From Sclerodactyla briareus (Eukaryota; Echinodermata; Holothuroidea; Dendrochirotida; Sclerodactylidae), in the NCBI GenBank assembly GCA_026419785.1, contig JAODTK010005320.1:124001-188000 (forward strand): 64,000 nucleotides of DNA. Direction: 5' to 3'. The notes under the pieces are model-generated. The model searched no databases, was not told the DNA's origin, and saw nothing but the letters and a program-made list of their open reading frames with translations. Shown here piece by piece: positions 13,680-24,680 of the stretch; within the stretch, counting starts at the first letter, position 1; every line of letters starts with the position of its first letter. A program made the position numbers and the translations under genes.

Positions 13680-15412
13680 AATTAACCGTTTTTTCTACTT
13701 GAGATCAAATTTAATCCTATGTAAGAACTCATTTACATGTAGTTCTTCATGTAATTTCTCTCTGGAAAATATACTGAGTATGCCATACGACAAATTAAAA
13801 AATGGGAGGGCTGTTTCATATAAGGTGAATATCCAAAAAAACAATCTTTTTGGAAAGAAAAGGGGAAAAACTCTCTTTAGAAAAATACTTTGCTCAATAT
13901 CTAAAATGAAAGACGAAGAAACCTTACATTCCCAGAAAGAATGATCAAAGTGTCTCAAGGGTGCGGACAAAAATAACAACGGGGATTATCTGTAATATGC
14001 ATCAGAGATAATAAGTAATTCGTACCTAAAATACGATGTAGAAGCGGTGTACTGAAAAGATTTAATCTTTGTATCTCGTAATGACCTAAATGGAATTTGG
14101 AAAATTAAACTCCATGGTCCTCACTAAAAACAAACTGTGAATTCCATTTAAGAATAGCTTGGGCGCAGTAAGGAGTAGTAATTATGTTCTCAATAAGTTG
14201 TCTATAAATGAACCGTGACAATACGTGGGCCCTTGTGTGTTGAACAATGGTCGATCTTATCAGCTCTGTGTCAAAACGTTCATGGACTAATGACCTTCTC
14301 CAATGCTGAGGAATTGCATTTATTACAACAGAATAGGCCGTAAATTGACAAGTATGTATTTATGTCTAAAATCCCCAGAAAACGATCAAACTGTAGAAAA
14401 AGATCTCCAATATAATTTACTCCTCTATTAAAAACCAGGATTTATAGAAGAATATTTTAATTGGTCATTTGTATATGGTGATATTCCATAGTAATCCTGG
14501 GTTTTTAAAATTTTTCTCAACAACTCCTGTAATTTAAATAAGGAACGCAAGCCTTCAAAATATCATTGATAAAAATATTCTGTACGTCAACAACCTCAGC
14601 CTTATAATTGCAATCAATTAAGATAGTAGTCTATCCGTAATATTAAAATGATAATTGAAATTCATTTTCCAAAGGGGCACTGGAGTCTGTATAACGGATT
14701 GACCCAGCAACATTTTAATCCCTGTTTAAAACAACTCTCTATATGAATTCCGTTCAAAAAAACCTCCACCGGATAAGGAATCGTCGTCCGCCTTCTTTCC
14801 GGGTTTCCAACCAGATGAAATTTGAAAAAAATGGTTTCATCAAGCTGTTTTATAAAATCGTCGGGAGGATTTGGTAAACACTGAAAAAGCTGAACAAACT
14901 GCACAAACCGAATACTTAATCAGAATAATCGTTTACCGCTAGGATCTAGATCTCGATCTCGGCATGATCACAAATTCAGTACGCTTTTTAGTCGTGATAA
15001 CTTGGGCAAGAATTCACCCTATACTTCCACGATCGTTGCTAACAACGACCCCCAAAGTCTTTGTGGGACTTTCAGTCCACGTGAAGAGATAATTCCCTAT
15101 AAAATTAGGTTTGTTCCCAACTATGAGGGGAGCCAAGTGGAAACTATTTCGACTGTCAAAATTTACCTTAAGACCGGAGGGCCAGTGTTCTTGAATTGCT
15201 GTAAAATTGTATAGTTTTCCCTAAGCGAGCTGTGAGAACCGTCTAGAAAAATTATTGTCATCTACTCATAGGCAAGAGTTTAAGTTCCTCCTCGTTTAAA
15301 ACAGTAATACCTTTACCAGACACTACTAGCCCTTAATTTTCATAGCTAGAAGTTCATCACGAAGAATGAAGATATACGGGCTTGAAGACATCCTTGTCCG
15401 ACCCCCTCTTGC
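13680..15412 (-). mobile_element. Tx1/L1-like LINE ORF2, 3' half (RT C-terminus to end)
   Basis: Reading the minus strand in several frames gives, in order, GVGQGC, SPYIFILRDELLAMKI, a disrupted YADD box (LLAY..then TIIFLDGS near 15265), SGLKVNFD near 15180, TLGVVVSND near 15060, LPNPPDDFIKQLDE (14860) with ESCFKQGLKCCWV, and the FWECKV box at about 13930. This order and the NPPDDFIKQ motif are typical of Tx1/L1-clade ORF2 proteins. Many stops and shifts are present, so it is dead. The element continues upstream at 16346 beyond a nested insertion. Confidence 0.85.
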
Positions 15413-16345
15413 AATGGCCTCGCCGATGGGGAAAACCTTGTGCCCCCGTTCCCCCTCCCCAAATGAGAATTTGTGCTTTTTCCGAGAGAAAACAATCTGT
15501 AGTCAGTATTCGACGACTTCCAGTTTGAAATAGATCTGCCAAAACACGCCAAAAAATCGCACAAGAAAGGTAGGTACTGTGCCAAATTCGCCTCGAATGC
15601 AATGAAAAGTGAAAAATATTCGCGCTCGGCGTTTGTACTAGTGGTTGGATTTTGTCCGTCGCTCTCCCGTCATCCTCCGCACACTCTTATGGAAGTTCTA
15701 CCCTCATTGCCCCCTAACTCATACATATCTGAGAGGTTGAAAGTTACTGAATTTATACAACAACATCCTCATTGACTTTGAAAACTACAACACCTCTTTT
15801 GGATTACATACCTTTAGCCTCCGGTCCCTTTGCCTCCTCCCTCGACCACGCGCGATTGGAACTGGCAGTAGCTCAGGCTATCAGAAATTCGATTTTCAAC
15901 GCATTTTTCTCAAAGTAACTGCTACTGACGTCTTATCATAGTTGGGGCCTAGAACTGAAGATAGTAAATGTCCCAAATTTTTTGGTGAGATCCTGTTTTT
16001 CTAGTGTGCCGGAAAACCATAAAAATCTGCGCATTCGCTCGCACTGTGGACAGTGTGGAGCAGGACCAATTATTGAACAAGTACTGACAAAAAGTCGGGG
16101 CAATCGATATACCAGGTCCTGTAGAATCTGTTAATCACAAATTGCCCAGATTTGAACTTGTATGCACAGCCTGAACGCCGGAGATCATTTCCGGCCATCT
16201 GGAGGGCTTGCGCAACAGAATTTTCTTGGCTCTCCGCGCCAAACACTGTGGTGGCGCTCCGCTTAGATAGTATTCTTGGCCCCCCCGGAACTGTCTGTGT
16301 CCCCTGTGCCCCCCCCCCCAGTGTGAAAGTTCTGGTGCCGCCCTG
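15413..16345 (-). mobile_element. G-rich family element inserted in the LINE
   Basis: Both sides of this 0.93-kb block read as adjacent parts of one LINE: SSC...NYKRG on the 5' side and KRGVGQGC on the 3' side. The flanks ccccctcttgc (15402-15412) and ccctcgcttgt (16346-16356) look like a drifted ~11-bp target duplication. The insert is G-rich at both ends on the minus strand and holds the family signature ctaagcggagcgcca (complement at 16252-16266), followed by a cctccagatggccggaa segment also found at 56.6 kb. No coding region was recognised. Confidence 0.75.
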
Positions 16346-17440
16346 CCCTCGCTTGTAATTCACACGCATGCACCAAGAGACAAGATGACGCATGATATAT
16401 AGTATGGTCCACTGGGCAGAACTCCTCATTAAACCCATTAAATTTAGGGAATGAAAATGAAATTCCAATTCAGTCTATCAAAGGCTTTTTTCGAAATCCA
16501 AGAAAACCTGAGAACCCGAAATGGAATTATCCCTACAGTATGCTATTGTATCAAGAATACAGCGAACATTCTCTCCAATGAAACGACCCTTGATGTACCC
16601 GGTTTGACTCGAATCAATTAACTGATTAAGATTGCTTAGTCTGGTGCAATAGTTTTTGACGCAGATTTTTTGTAAGCTATGTTTAACTGAGTGTTGGGTC
16701 TATATTTTTTAACAGCTTAAATTTTATTCGATTCGGCTTCGAATAATTGTAATTACACTACGTGACTGCTCACTAGACAAGGTACCTTGCTGAAAAGCAA
16801 ATTAGGAGCTTACTAAGTTTACACACTGAAGGGTGAGGAGGCCAAAAATGTTTATAAAAAATCGGCTTGATTGAACCGTCACTCCCGGACTTCTTCCATT
16901 AGGCATTGAGAAAAGCACAAATTTGCATTCCTCCCTGTCAACAGACCGTCACACCTTCCTGCCTCATCCGCACTCAATGTCTTATTAAACTCAAAATCAT
17001 GATAAAATGATATCAAAATCATGCCGATCATTGAGTGTTTGTAGAGTTGATAAAATAAAAACACAACAATTTTTTAAGATTTGCAGGAAGGTATCAGTAA
17101 CCTCCGAACCAGAATTGAACAATTTGCGTATGACATTTGCGGATTTGTGACTCTTTTCCAAATTAAGAAAATACTTTGTATTTTTCTCGCCTTGGCCGAC
17201 CCAATCTGCCCTCGAACGAATAATAATGCCTTGTAACTTATAATAAAAAAATATGCTCTAATTTGCTCCTTTCTATGGCTAATCTAATTACGATATCCGC
17301 ATTGGGCTGGTTATGAGAGCTTTTCCTTCGCTAATGTTGTAATGCTCATAATCCAACTCCCTCTCCTCCTTTTTCACGCTTCTCTTTCTCCTTCTTCTAC
17401 CATAATTTGATATCCCCGCAACACTGGATTGTGTCAGGGA
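16346..17440 (-). mobile_element. Tx1/L1-like LINE ORF2, 5' part of RT domain
   Basis: Minus-strand frames give GIIIRSRADW-like text near 17210, then YKVFS/LNLEK text near 17170, LSADEAGRCDGLL near 16970, SSEQSRSVITII near 16770, SGYIKGRFIGENV-like text near 16590, and VFLDFEK followed one base out of frame by KAFDRLNW near 16480. These are the linker and RT blocks of the Tx1/L1 clade in correct order. One extra A in a seven-A run breaks FLDFEKAFD. The endonuclease domain was not found beyond 17440. Confidence 0.85.
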
Positions 17441-17559
17441 TATTAGGTTCTGGGGGTGTCGCCTCCGTCTCCTCCGCCTCCCGGAACTTTAGGCGTAGCG
17501 CAAATAACCTTTTAAAACGCTTTCCGAATCGATCTGAAACTTGTACAACATTCCCGTCC

Positions 17560-17905
17560 TAGCGAAATCTCGGATTAGTTCGAAAGTGTGCGTCACTGCA
17601 TGTTTGCTGCCCTCTATTTTCAGGTTTTGAACGAAAAAACAGAGTTGGGTCGATTTACATGAACTTTGGTGGGTGGGGACAAAAATGGTCCCGAAAACAT
17701 TACGGTGATTCAAGTCACCGGCGGTCACATTTGTGTTTTTTTGCGAAAATACAGAGTAAGTCTGATTGTACATGTAACTTGATGAGTGGGGACAACTGGG
17801 TCCCCCGAACACATGACGGTAAATTTCAAGTCACCAGTGGTCCAATTTGCTTTTCATTCCGAATTTTTCTAACTTTGTCCAGATTCGAACAAACTTGGAG
17901 AATGT
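17560..17905 (-). repeat. 112-bp tandem repeat, short array (about 2.5 units)
   Basis: Units start at tacatgaactttggtg (17657) and tacatgtaacttgatg (17768), 111 bp apart. Each unit holds gtggggac, a ggtcc(c)-like word and a caagtcacc box in fixed order. The complement of the array at 54.14-54.95 kb shows the same order and period (ggtggggac ... ggtcctg ... aaggtcacc). The two arrays are therefore one family in opposite orientation. Confidence 0.75.
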
Positions 17906-17910
17906 GAACT

Positions 17911-19480
17911 ACGTTGGTCTTGAACAACAGTAAGGGCATTTCAAAATTCCTAAGGTCAATTGACGATAAACTTCATGTGCTTTCTTCTTCAAACGAGGTC
18001 ATTATAAAGGCCATTTCTGCGGGATATACCGTCGGCCGGTTTACCCGCCTGCAAACGTCTTTCCAGATACATTACGAATACGTATTTTCACAAACTCCCC
18101 CAAACGGAGGGTTCTCACCATGGCAACTCAGCATTCGGATGTTAATTGTGGTCCATAATCATATCAGTATACATACTATCTGTTATTTTATTTATTATAT
18201 AAAACTAAAACCAGGCCCCCTCTCTCTCACATCTAGTAATAAATTCAAATTTACAATGGAGTGATCTGAGTGTGTTGAGCTAGGAGAAAAAAGTGTTAGT
18301 TACTGATGTTCAAGGGTCGCGAAAATAGAACAAAATCGAGTCGACAGCAGATACCTGAGGCCTGTAGCATTCGAACTCCACGTATAATCTTTTTGATGCG
18401 GATTTCTATTTTCTCCAAAAAATTTATCTAGACGGACATAGACGGATTAAACAAAATACACACACCCTCGTTGCGGCTAGAGCCGGACTGAGTATGCGCC
18501 CTCCCCAGTCTTCTTGCCTAGGACAAATCATTTTCTTGTACTATAGTCTCTTGGTGGAAAAAATAAACTTGATTTTGTATCAACTTTCAAAAAGCCAAAC
18601 TTTTCTCTTCTTCTTCCGTTTTTTTAACTTGATTGTATGCCCCGCACATCATACGTGATGTATTTTTTAGTTTTCAGCCATACTGCTTTGTTCTAATTGT
18701 AGAATCAAACATGTTGCGTCCCCTGAAAAACTTATTTTAAAATTAATTGTGGCATAAAAAAGCAGAAGAAAGAAGAAAAGGCAGAAACCACATTCGTGCA
18801 GATTTTCCCATGAAAATATAAACCCCTCTGTGGGTCAATCCGCTACCAAATGTAGTGGAAACTGGTGAACCCATCGTTTGCTGATTTCATCTGCTAAATT
18901 GAACAATAATCCTTTCATCGAGTACTGAACAATAAATGAACATCTCTTGTGAGTTCTGACAACGAAGATTGCTGGTTTCCAATGCCGTTCGTCTTTGCTT
19001 TCTCACTCAAGCTTATTTCCAAAGGAAAGACAACCCGACAAGATGGTTAGTGGGATTATCTCCAATCCTCCTTCGTCTCCATGACAAACGCCATTGTGAT
19101 CTTCGCATGGCGTCAACATGTGGAGGACGGGTGATGTCCCCCCCCTCCCCCCTTCACAAGTTGTGGGGGAGAAATAATAATCGTTTGTCCCGCACTTTCC
19201 GGAACCGTATAAGAAATAATAGCACATGTCCCGATTGTTGTATACTCGAAACTGATTCTGTCTAACAAAACAATAATCACGTTGGAAATTGTCTCAGTCG
19301 CAACTATTCCAGGTGCGGACCCCTAGGTTAAGACTGAACCCACTAGGCCGAAGTGGAAGATTACCCATGTTTCACAAATTTTCTTGGTTTCGCGGGCATG
19401 GCGTTTTTCTCCAGGCGTTGTAGGATAATTATGCGGTGTAATGCTTCAAATAATTTAGTTCACTCGATTAATTTCGAAGT
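17911..19480. other. No gene recognised
   Basis: The plus frame 17914-18264 and the mixed frames around 19000-19265 have no recognisable domain. C runs lie near 19140. Confidence 0.35.
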
Positions 19481-19489
19481 CCTCGGGGC

Positions 19490-20095
19490 CGACGTCCCCC
19501 CCCCCCCCCATAAATTATTCTCAATGAAAAAGTTCTGGCGACATTCTGGAAAATGTGGGAATAAAAAAAGAGCAGGAAAACAAAGTGAAAAAATGCCCTT
19601 AATTTTTTGGCAACTTTTCGCCAAAAATGGCCGGAAAACATTTTTTTTTTTCGCCCGGCAATTGCGCGCGCCGGTAGTGTCAATGACTGACTGGTAAAGT
19701 GTCCGGGTACAATTTTCTTTTCTGCTCTCGACTTGGAAGGGTCCCTCCCGTACGCCTAGGTCTTTTCCCTTCGATCCCACCGGACCGTTCGGAGACCCTG
19801 CTCCCACGCAAACAAATCCGAGTAAGAAAAGATGAAAAAAAATCATGGTGTGATATTCGGTAAATCATCTTATTATGCACAATGACACTCTTTGTCTGTC
19901 TTTTACTCGAATCACCCACATGTAGATGGGTGCTATTGAGCCTTGAATGCCCGTCTCCGTCGATCTATCTGGAGGGTATGAAAATGTGAAATTCTCAGGT
20001 ACGCTTCGCGCCACCCATATTGGCGCTCCACTTAGATGGTAATTTGCATTCACGATGTGTCCCCCCCCACTTTTCAAAAAACGGTCCGACTCACG
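19490..20095 (-). mobile_element. G-rich family element, diverged copy
   Basis: On the minus strand this block has a G run (complement at 19496-19510) and the signature ctaagtggagcgcca (complement at 20021-20035). The signature is followed by ggcgcgaag... and ctccagat...gacgg, as in the copies at 15.4-16.3, 21.9-22.5 and 56-58 kb. Boundaries are not defined. Confidence 0.55.
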
Positions 20096-20300
20096 TATAG
20101 TATTGTCCTGTAGTCCGACGTCCCGGATTCGGAAATCATCGTTCGGTGATTAAAAAGGGACCAGACACTTTACGGTCCTCACAATAGCCTCGCATACCTC
20201 GTCCTTCTCCAAAGGATGCCAACAACACGCAAAAGTGTTCCGTCTGGTTATTCTTTCCTGTTTGTTCAAGTCAACTGCGGTGCTGTTTCCAGTCTATTCT

Positions 20301-21061
20301 CTAAGAGCGTGATTTTTTACTCCAAACCTCCACTCGTTTTCTTTTTGCCGCCTTTTTTTCTAACGAGTCTATCCGTTTAGCTTGAAACTCGAACGGCCTC
20401 TCCGAATTCTTCCTCCATAGAACAGTAATAGAGACTGGATACCTCTCCTCGCATTTCCACTGACTCCTGAAGCTTTCAATGCGGTTTTCCAGTCGGTTGT
20501 AAAACACAGGCTTTTCTTTGTTGTGCCTCGCCGACCTCTATGCCTCCGTTCAAAGGCATGTAACGTAGGAGTTCCAGTGCGTTCAGATTGAGAGCGTGTG
20601 CTAGGCCGAGCATTAATGTTTCTGCTGTGTTTTGAGTCTTTTTTCTTGTTTGTTGGGGGGGGCTCGAGGCATGTGGAATGACAATATAGACGGTAGAATT
20701 GTCCTGAATTAGGCGATACTCAGTCTTAATATCTTACCGATGAAATTAAGGAAAACTTGGATGCAATCCGCGAGACCTGCGTCTTCACTCCCTGAATACT
20801 TGGGTTGCCCTGAAAACCAGTATGTTTCAATTGTACCGGTTGTTTCATTGTGTAACTGGTGATCGAACGGATTTTTCAAACTGTAAACTCGGAACACGAT
20901 GGTGTAGTTGCTATAACGCCATAATGAATATCTGGAGGAAATAGTGAGGATACATATGCTTTTTCTAGGAAAAAATCACGGAAACGTAAATACGTGGCAC
21001 TCGAGCCGACAAACGAAAATATCCAACGAATTTCATTTTCCAAACTTCGAACGAATCTCAT
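20301..21061 (-). other. Unidentified protein-like open frames
   Basis: Three minus-strand frames follow one another: 20876-21061, 20709-20897 and 20301-20507. The middle one includes YWFSGQPKYSGSEDAGLADC and is followed by LNFIG, where a good donor (ATCG|gtaaga) occurs. The last is basic (KKAAKRKR). They may be exons or a decayed mobile-element gene. No family was recognised. Confidence 0.25.
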
Positions 21062-21235
21062 ATAAACTTGGGTTCTGTCGTTTTCGTCGAAATTGAATCG
21101 ATTTTGATCATTGAAACATCTATTTCAGTCTAGACTAATGCCAGCGATCCGAATTCCACAATGGAAATGAGAGAATGCGAATGAATCAATCATTTCATAA
21201 TTTTGGCACACCGCGGTCAAGGGCTAGTTTTATGG

Positions 21236-21545
21236 TCATGAGTGAGTATGCAAAAAATCAAATATTTGGGATATCATTAATAATTCGTTGTATATCAATA
21301 ATTGGTGTACAATGCAAATATTTGATGATATAGTGATTGAAGTGGTGATATAATCAAATGAATAATGAATCGTTAAATGCGACACATTTACTGATATCAG
21401 CAAACAATTAATGATATCCATAATTCATTCGGATGATATCCCGCAATTCATTTCTGATTTCCATAGGCAATTGGTGATATCACCAATTTGACGATTTGAT
21501 ATCATCAAATGAATTTGTGATATCTCAAATGAATTGTGATATCAA
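21236..21545. repeat. GATATCA-type palindromic array, long block
   Basis: At least eleven gatat(c/a) words alternate with aattcat, caaatga and aatttg spacers across 310 bp. Perfect local palindromes include tggtgatatcacca at 21472. It is the same motif set as 13158-13292. The sequence is AT-rich and non-coding. Confidence 0.8.
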
Positions 21546-21701
21546 CCGAATCCAAAAGAGGGCAATTTACTCTATCATAGAACGCAGTAATAAGTAGTAA
21601 GGGGAGGAGGGTTGGCGAAGGTCACCATCTAGTGGTGGCGCTTTTCGCGACCAGGACGTGATATGGGAGCTCCTGAATCCTGGAATCCCGACTCAACAAA
21701 T

Positions 21702-21874
21702 TTCAGGCCTGGATAGGAAAAACAAGGAGAACAACGAAGAAAGAAAAGAGAAGGAAAGACTAAGAGCCTGGAAAGGAGAAGAGAGGTAAAATTCACCTGG
21801 AAATGAAAAGAGGGAAATGGGAAACAGAGTGGGTGCGAAATGGTCCAAAGAAGAGAAAGGGAAGATATGGAGGG
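21702..21874 (+). repeat. Purine-rich (GA) tract leading into a G-rich family element
   Basis: About 170 bp are almost entirely A and G on the plus strand and end at aggggcagtggcggcggaag. A similar A/G tract lies at 23417-23545 beside a G run. Both abut G-rich elements, so this looks like a family terminus rather than a gene. Confidence 0.5.
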
Positions 21875-22500
21875 GCAGTGGCGGCGGAAGCTTCAAATTT
21901 AGGGGGGGGGGTGGGGTGGGGGGGGGGGGGGGAACTCAGCCAAACATGCGATGAATTTATTTGTGTTACTGTTTGCTAAGCGGAGCGCCACCATGGGGGT
22001 GGGGGGGGGGCGCGGGAGCGTGCCAGAAAAATTCGGGTTTTCAAACCCCTAGATGCTCGGAAACGGCATTCCCTGAGCGTTGTGAGCTATATGTACCCAG
22101 TCATGAAACTGGGGTAATGTCTGCAAAATGGTTGTTTATTATCAAATGTATGTATGGAAGACATGATGATGCATATCAGATGGTTTGGATACAGCAAATT
22201 CCCGCTTAGGGAGGCCCGGGGAAAGGGATGTCACACCCTTCGCACCCCCCCCCCTTCCGGCCTCCCCCCCTCTACTCAAAATCGAAAACGTTTTTCTTCA
22301 TTACGGTGAATTTTCCAGTGCCAGGATCGAGACTGATTTTTTTATGCCACCCAGGTAGCCCGCCCAGTTTGGCCATCCCACTGTGGTCAACGTGGTTAGC
22401 GTATCGGACTTGCAGTCGTTTATGGGTCGGGTCGACCTCCCGTCTAGGACGAACCAAACACGGAAGATTAACAGTTTTAAACACTTTGTTTCCTCGCCTT
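21875..22500 (+). mobile_element. G-rich family element, full single-arm copy with tRNA-like end
   Basis: The order is gcagtggcggcggaag, a G run of over 20 with few breaks, ctaagcggagcgccacc (21976), tgtacccagtcatgaaactg (22090), gatgcatatcaga, gggatgtcacacccttcgca (22224), a C run, ttacggtgaattttccagtg, and a tRNA-Cys-like segment ending gacgaaccaaacac. The palindrome at 55.49-58.77 kb carries the same modules in the same order in both arms. No transposase frame was found, so it is non-autonomous. Confidence 0.75.
22381..22450 (+). repeat. tRNA-Cys-like module (SINE head type)
   Basis: Box A-like tggtcaacgtggttagcg is followed by cggacttgcagtc, an anticodon arm with GCA, and box B-like gggtcgacctccc. 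The acceptor stem does not pair, so it is a tRNA-derived piece rather than a gene. A second copy sits on the minus strand at 57165-57240. Confidence 0.7.
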
Positions 22501-22599
22501 TCACATATTTGACCATTGCACCTAATTGAAAAATTATTCCGTGCGTTTAGGAGACCCCAAATTGGTGTCTTTTGAACGTGCTCACCCTTTTCCACTTGG

Positions 22600-24470
22600 T
22601 GATCCAGTGTTTTTGTACCAACAGGGAATCAGGTTTACAAATATTTATGTTGTATCGCCTCATATCTGTAGCAATTTCATAGCATTTTACAGTATACATT
22701 TTGATACATAAATCACGCTGTTTTGGTGTCTGTTTTTTATGGCAACGTCGTAACACCTGAAAGCCCATTACTGCAGATGCGTCAATGCAACGGTCATTCC
22801 CAGACTTGTCATTTGGGGTATTTTCTTCATGTTCATCATAAGTGAACAAAAATGCACATCCCTTCTCTATGTTTAATCGAGGACTATTTTTTTTCAATGT
22901 CCCCCTTTTTTTGCGAGTATTTGTGCCTTGTTTCCGTGATACAGCTGTGATTATTGTCCATCTTTTGATATCTAGTAGACCTAGTCAAGAGACGACATTC
23001 TGTCATCAGCCATCACTTGTATTTGCAAAAATGCTGACTCGTGTCTTCCTTCTTGTTCTATTTTTTTACATTTTCTCTACGCGGAGGTAATAGTTTCCCA
23101 TTCGATTACAGATTTCGCCCCCTACAGCTGTCGAAATCGAGACCAGGCGGCACGGTTTCGGTACGGCAACATTTTGTTGAACTTGAAAGGATCCTGGTTT
23201 CACAGTTATTAGGGCTGTTTCTACTCATCTATAAATCCAATCTATCGTATTAAATATATTCCATATGTTCCGCAGATCGATAATGAAGTTTAATGGTCGA
23301 TGTTGGTGTTAATTTTTCAAATTTTCAGGACCCCCCCGCCCGCCCCGCCTCTGACTATTTTTTTGTTTTATTTTCTTTTTTTTGGGGGGGGGGACGCTTC
23401 CCCCCGCTTGCGCCGCCTATGTGGAGGGGATAAAGAGCAGAAATGCCGAGAGAGTTAGAAATGAGAGGGGAAAAAAACACGGGGGCAAAAGAAGGAAGAA
23501 AAAGAGGGGAGAGAAGAGATAAGGGAACTTAAGAAAAAGCCAGAAAATACCCAACGCTTCTTGATTTCCTTTGTGTGGCCGGCCTTTGATTCCAGCTAAT
23601 CATTGTTAACTTCACATGCTTTCAAAATTCATAATAGAGAGATTCCTTTAGGTACTCATTTATAGAAACTCACTCTACCAAACGTTTTTTGAACTTCATC
23701 CATTCAGTGGCATGAGATCTTCTGAGGGCATACCAATTCATCCCTATCGGACCAGGCACTTCTCGACTTATCAAGTTAAGAAGATGTCAACTTGCTCTCT
23801 TGACCTACTGTCAGATGAACTTTGACCCCGGTTCATGTTGACTCAAGCCACATGAAAAGCCCATATACCAAGTACAGCTCCATTCATCCAGGTGGGTGCG
23901 AGTTTTGTATGGACGGACTCGAGTCTACATTTGCCCAATTATCAGTTTTTCAAACAATCTTCGCCGAAACTGACCCCCAAACCACACCAAAACATCGGGG
24001 TCCTGTCACTTCCCCATGCGAGAGAGAGAGCTGTAAAACTTAAGACCTTATCGTGTTACAAGATTTTCAGACTTTGAACCTTCTTGTACCTCATATGAAA
24101 ACCTTCGACGGTGACCTCATTCGAAGGGCATGTTTCGAACTTGTTTCCTTAATATTCTTCTGCCGGTCTGGTCCGACTTTCCCGTAGATAATCTGTCCGG
24201 GCCCTAATTCTGTTTGATTTGCTGGTCGAAGTTGTAATGATCTTTAGGATTTCAGCGAAGTCTACACCCGACCTTGGCGCTTCATAATTTATTGATGACT
24301 TTTTCGCTGGGTAGTCAGCATAGTGGAACACTATAGGGTCCTCTGTCACAGAACGCTGCTTCAATTCTGCAGGGTCCCTAAACCACATAATCTGGGAAGA
24401 ACAAACTGCGGTAAACTAAACCGGAAATAATTCCTATGCATTTTTCCTCGCCTCCGTCCTTTCACGTCCG
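22600..24470. other. No gene recognised
   Basis: G and C runs at 23328-23410 and a purine tract at 23417-23545 mark probable element ends. The minus frame 24149-24388 (RDPAELKQRSVTEDPIVFHY) is protein-like but unidentified. Confidence 0.3.
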
Positions 24471-24483
24471 CAATGGCTGCCAT

Positions 24484-24680
24484 GCAGTGGCGTAGCTACA
24501 GACAAGGGGGGCGCCTGCCATTGAAGTTGTGTCTACACCCTCTTTACCATTCGTTCCCCGCCGCCCACAACTCGCGAATGTTCGTTACAAATCGCTTAAT
24601 GATGCTGACGACGGCAATTGTCAACCTAATGCAGCCATTGCATTGCGTAGCTCCGGAAGGGGTGCCTCCATTGAAGTGAA
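24484..24680 (+). repeat. Element terminus of 'cagtggcgtagc' type, duplicated
   Basis: cagtggcgtagctacagac...gccattgaagttg (24484) recurs in shorter form as gcgtagctccggaagg...ccattgaagtg (24645). This word at the start of a G-rich end is typical of interspersed repeats in marine animals; the family is not named. Confidence 0.45.

Noticed and set aside
16070..16468. 132-codon minus frame
   Set aside because: It crosses the junction of the G-rich insert and the LINE, with no domain of its own.
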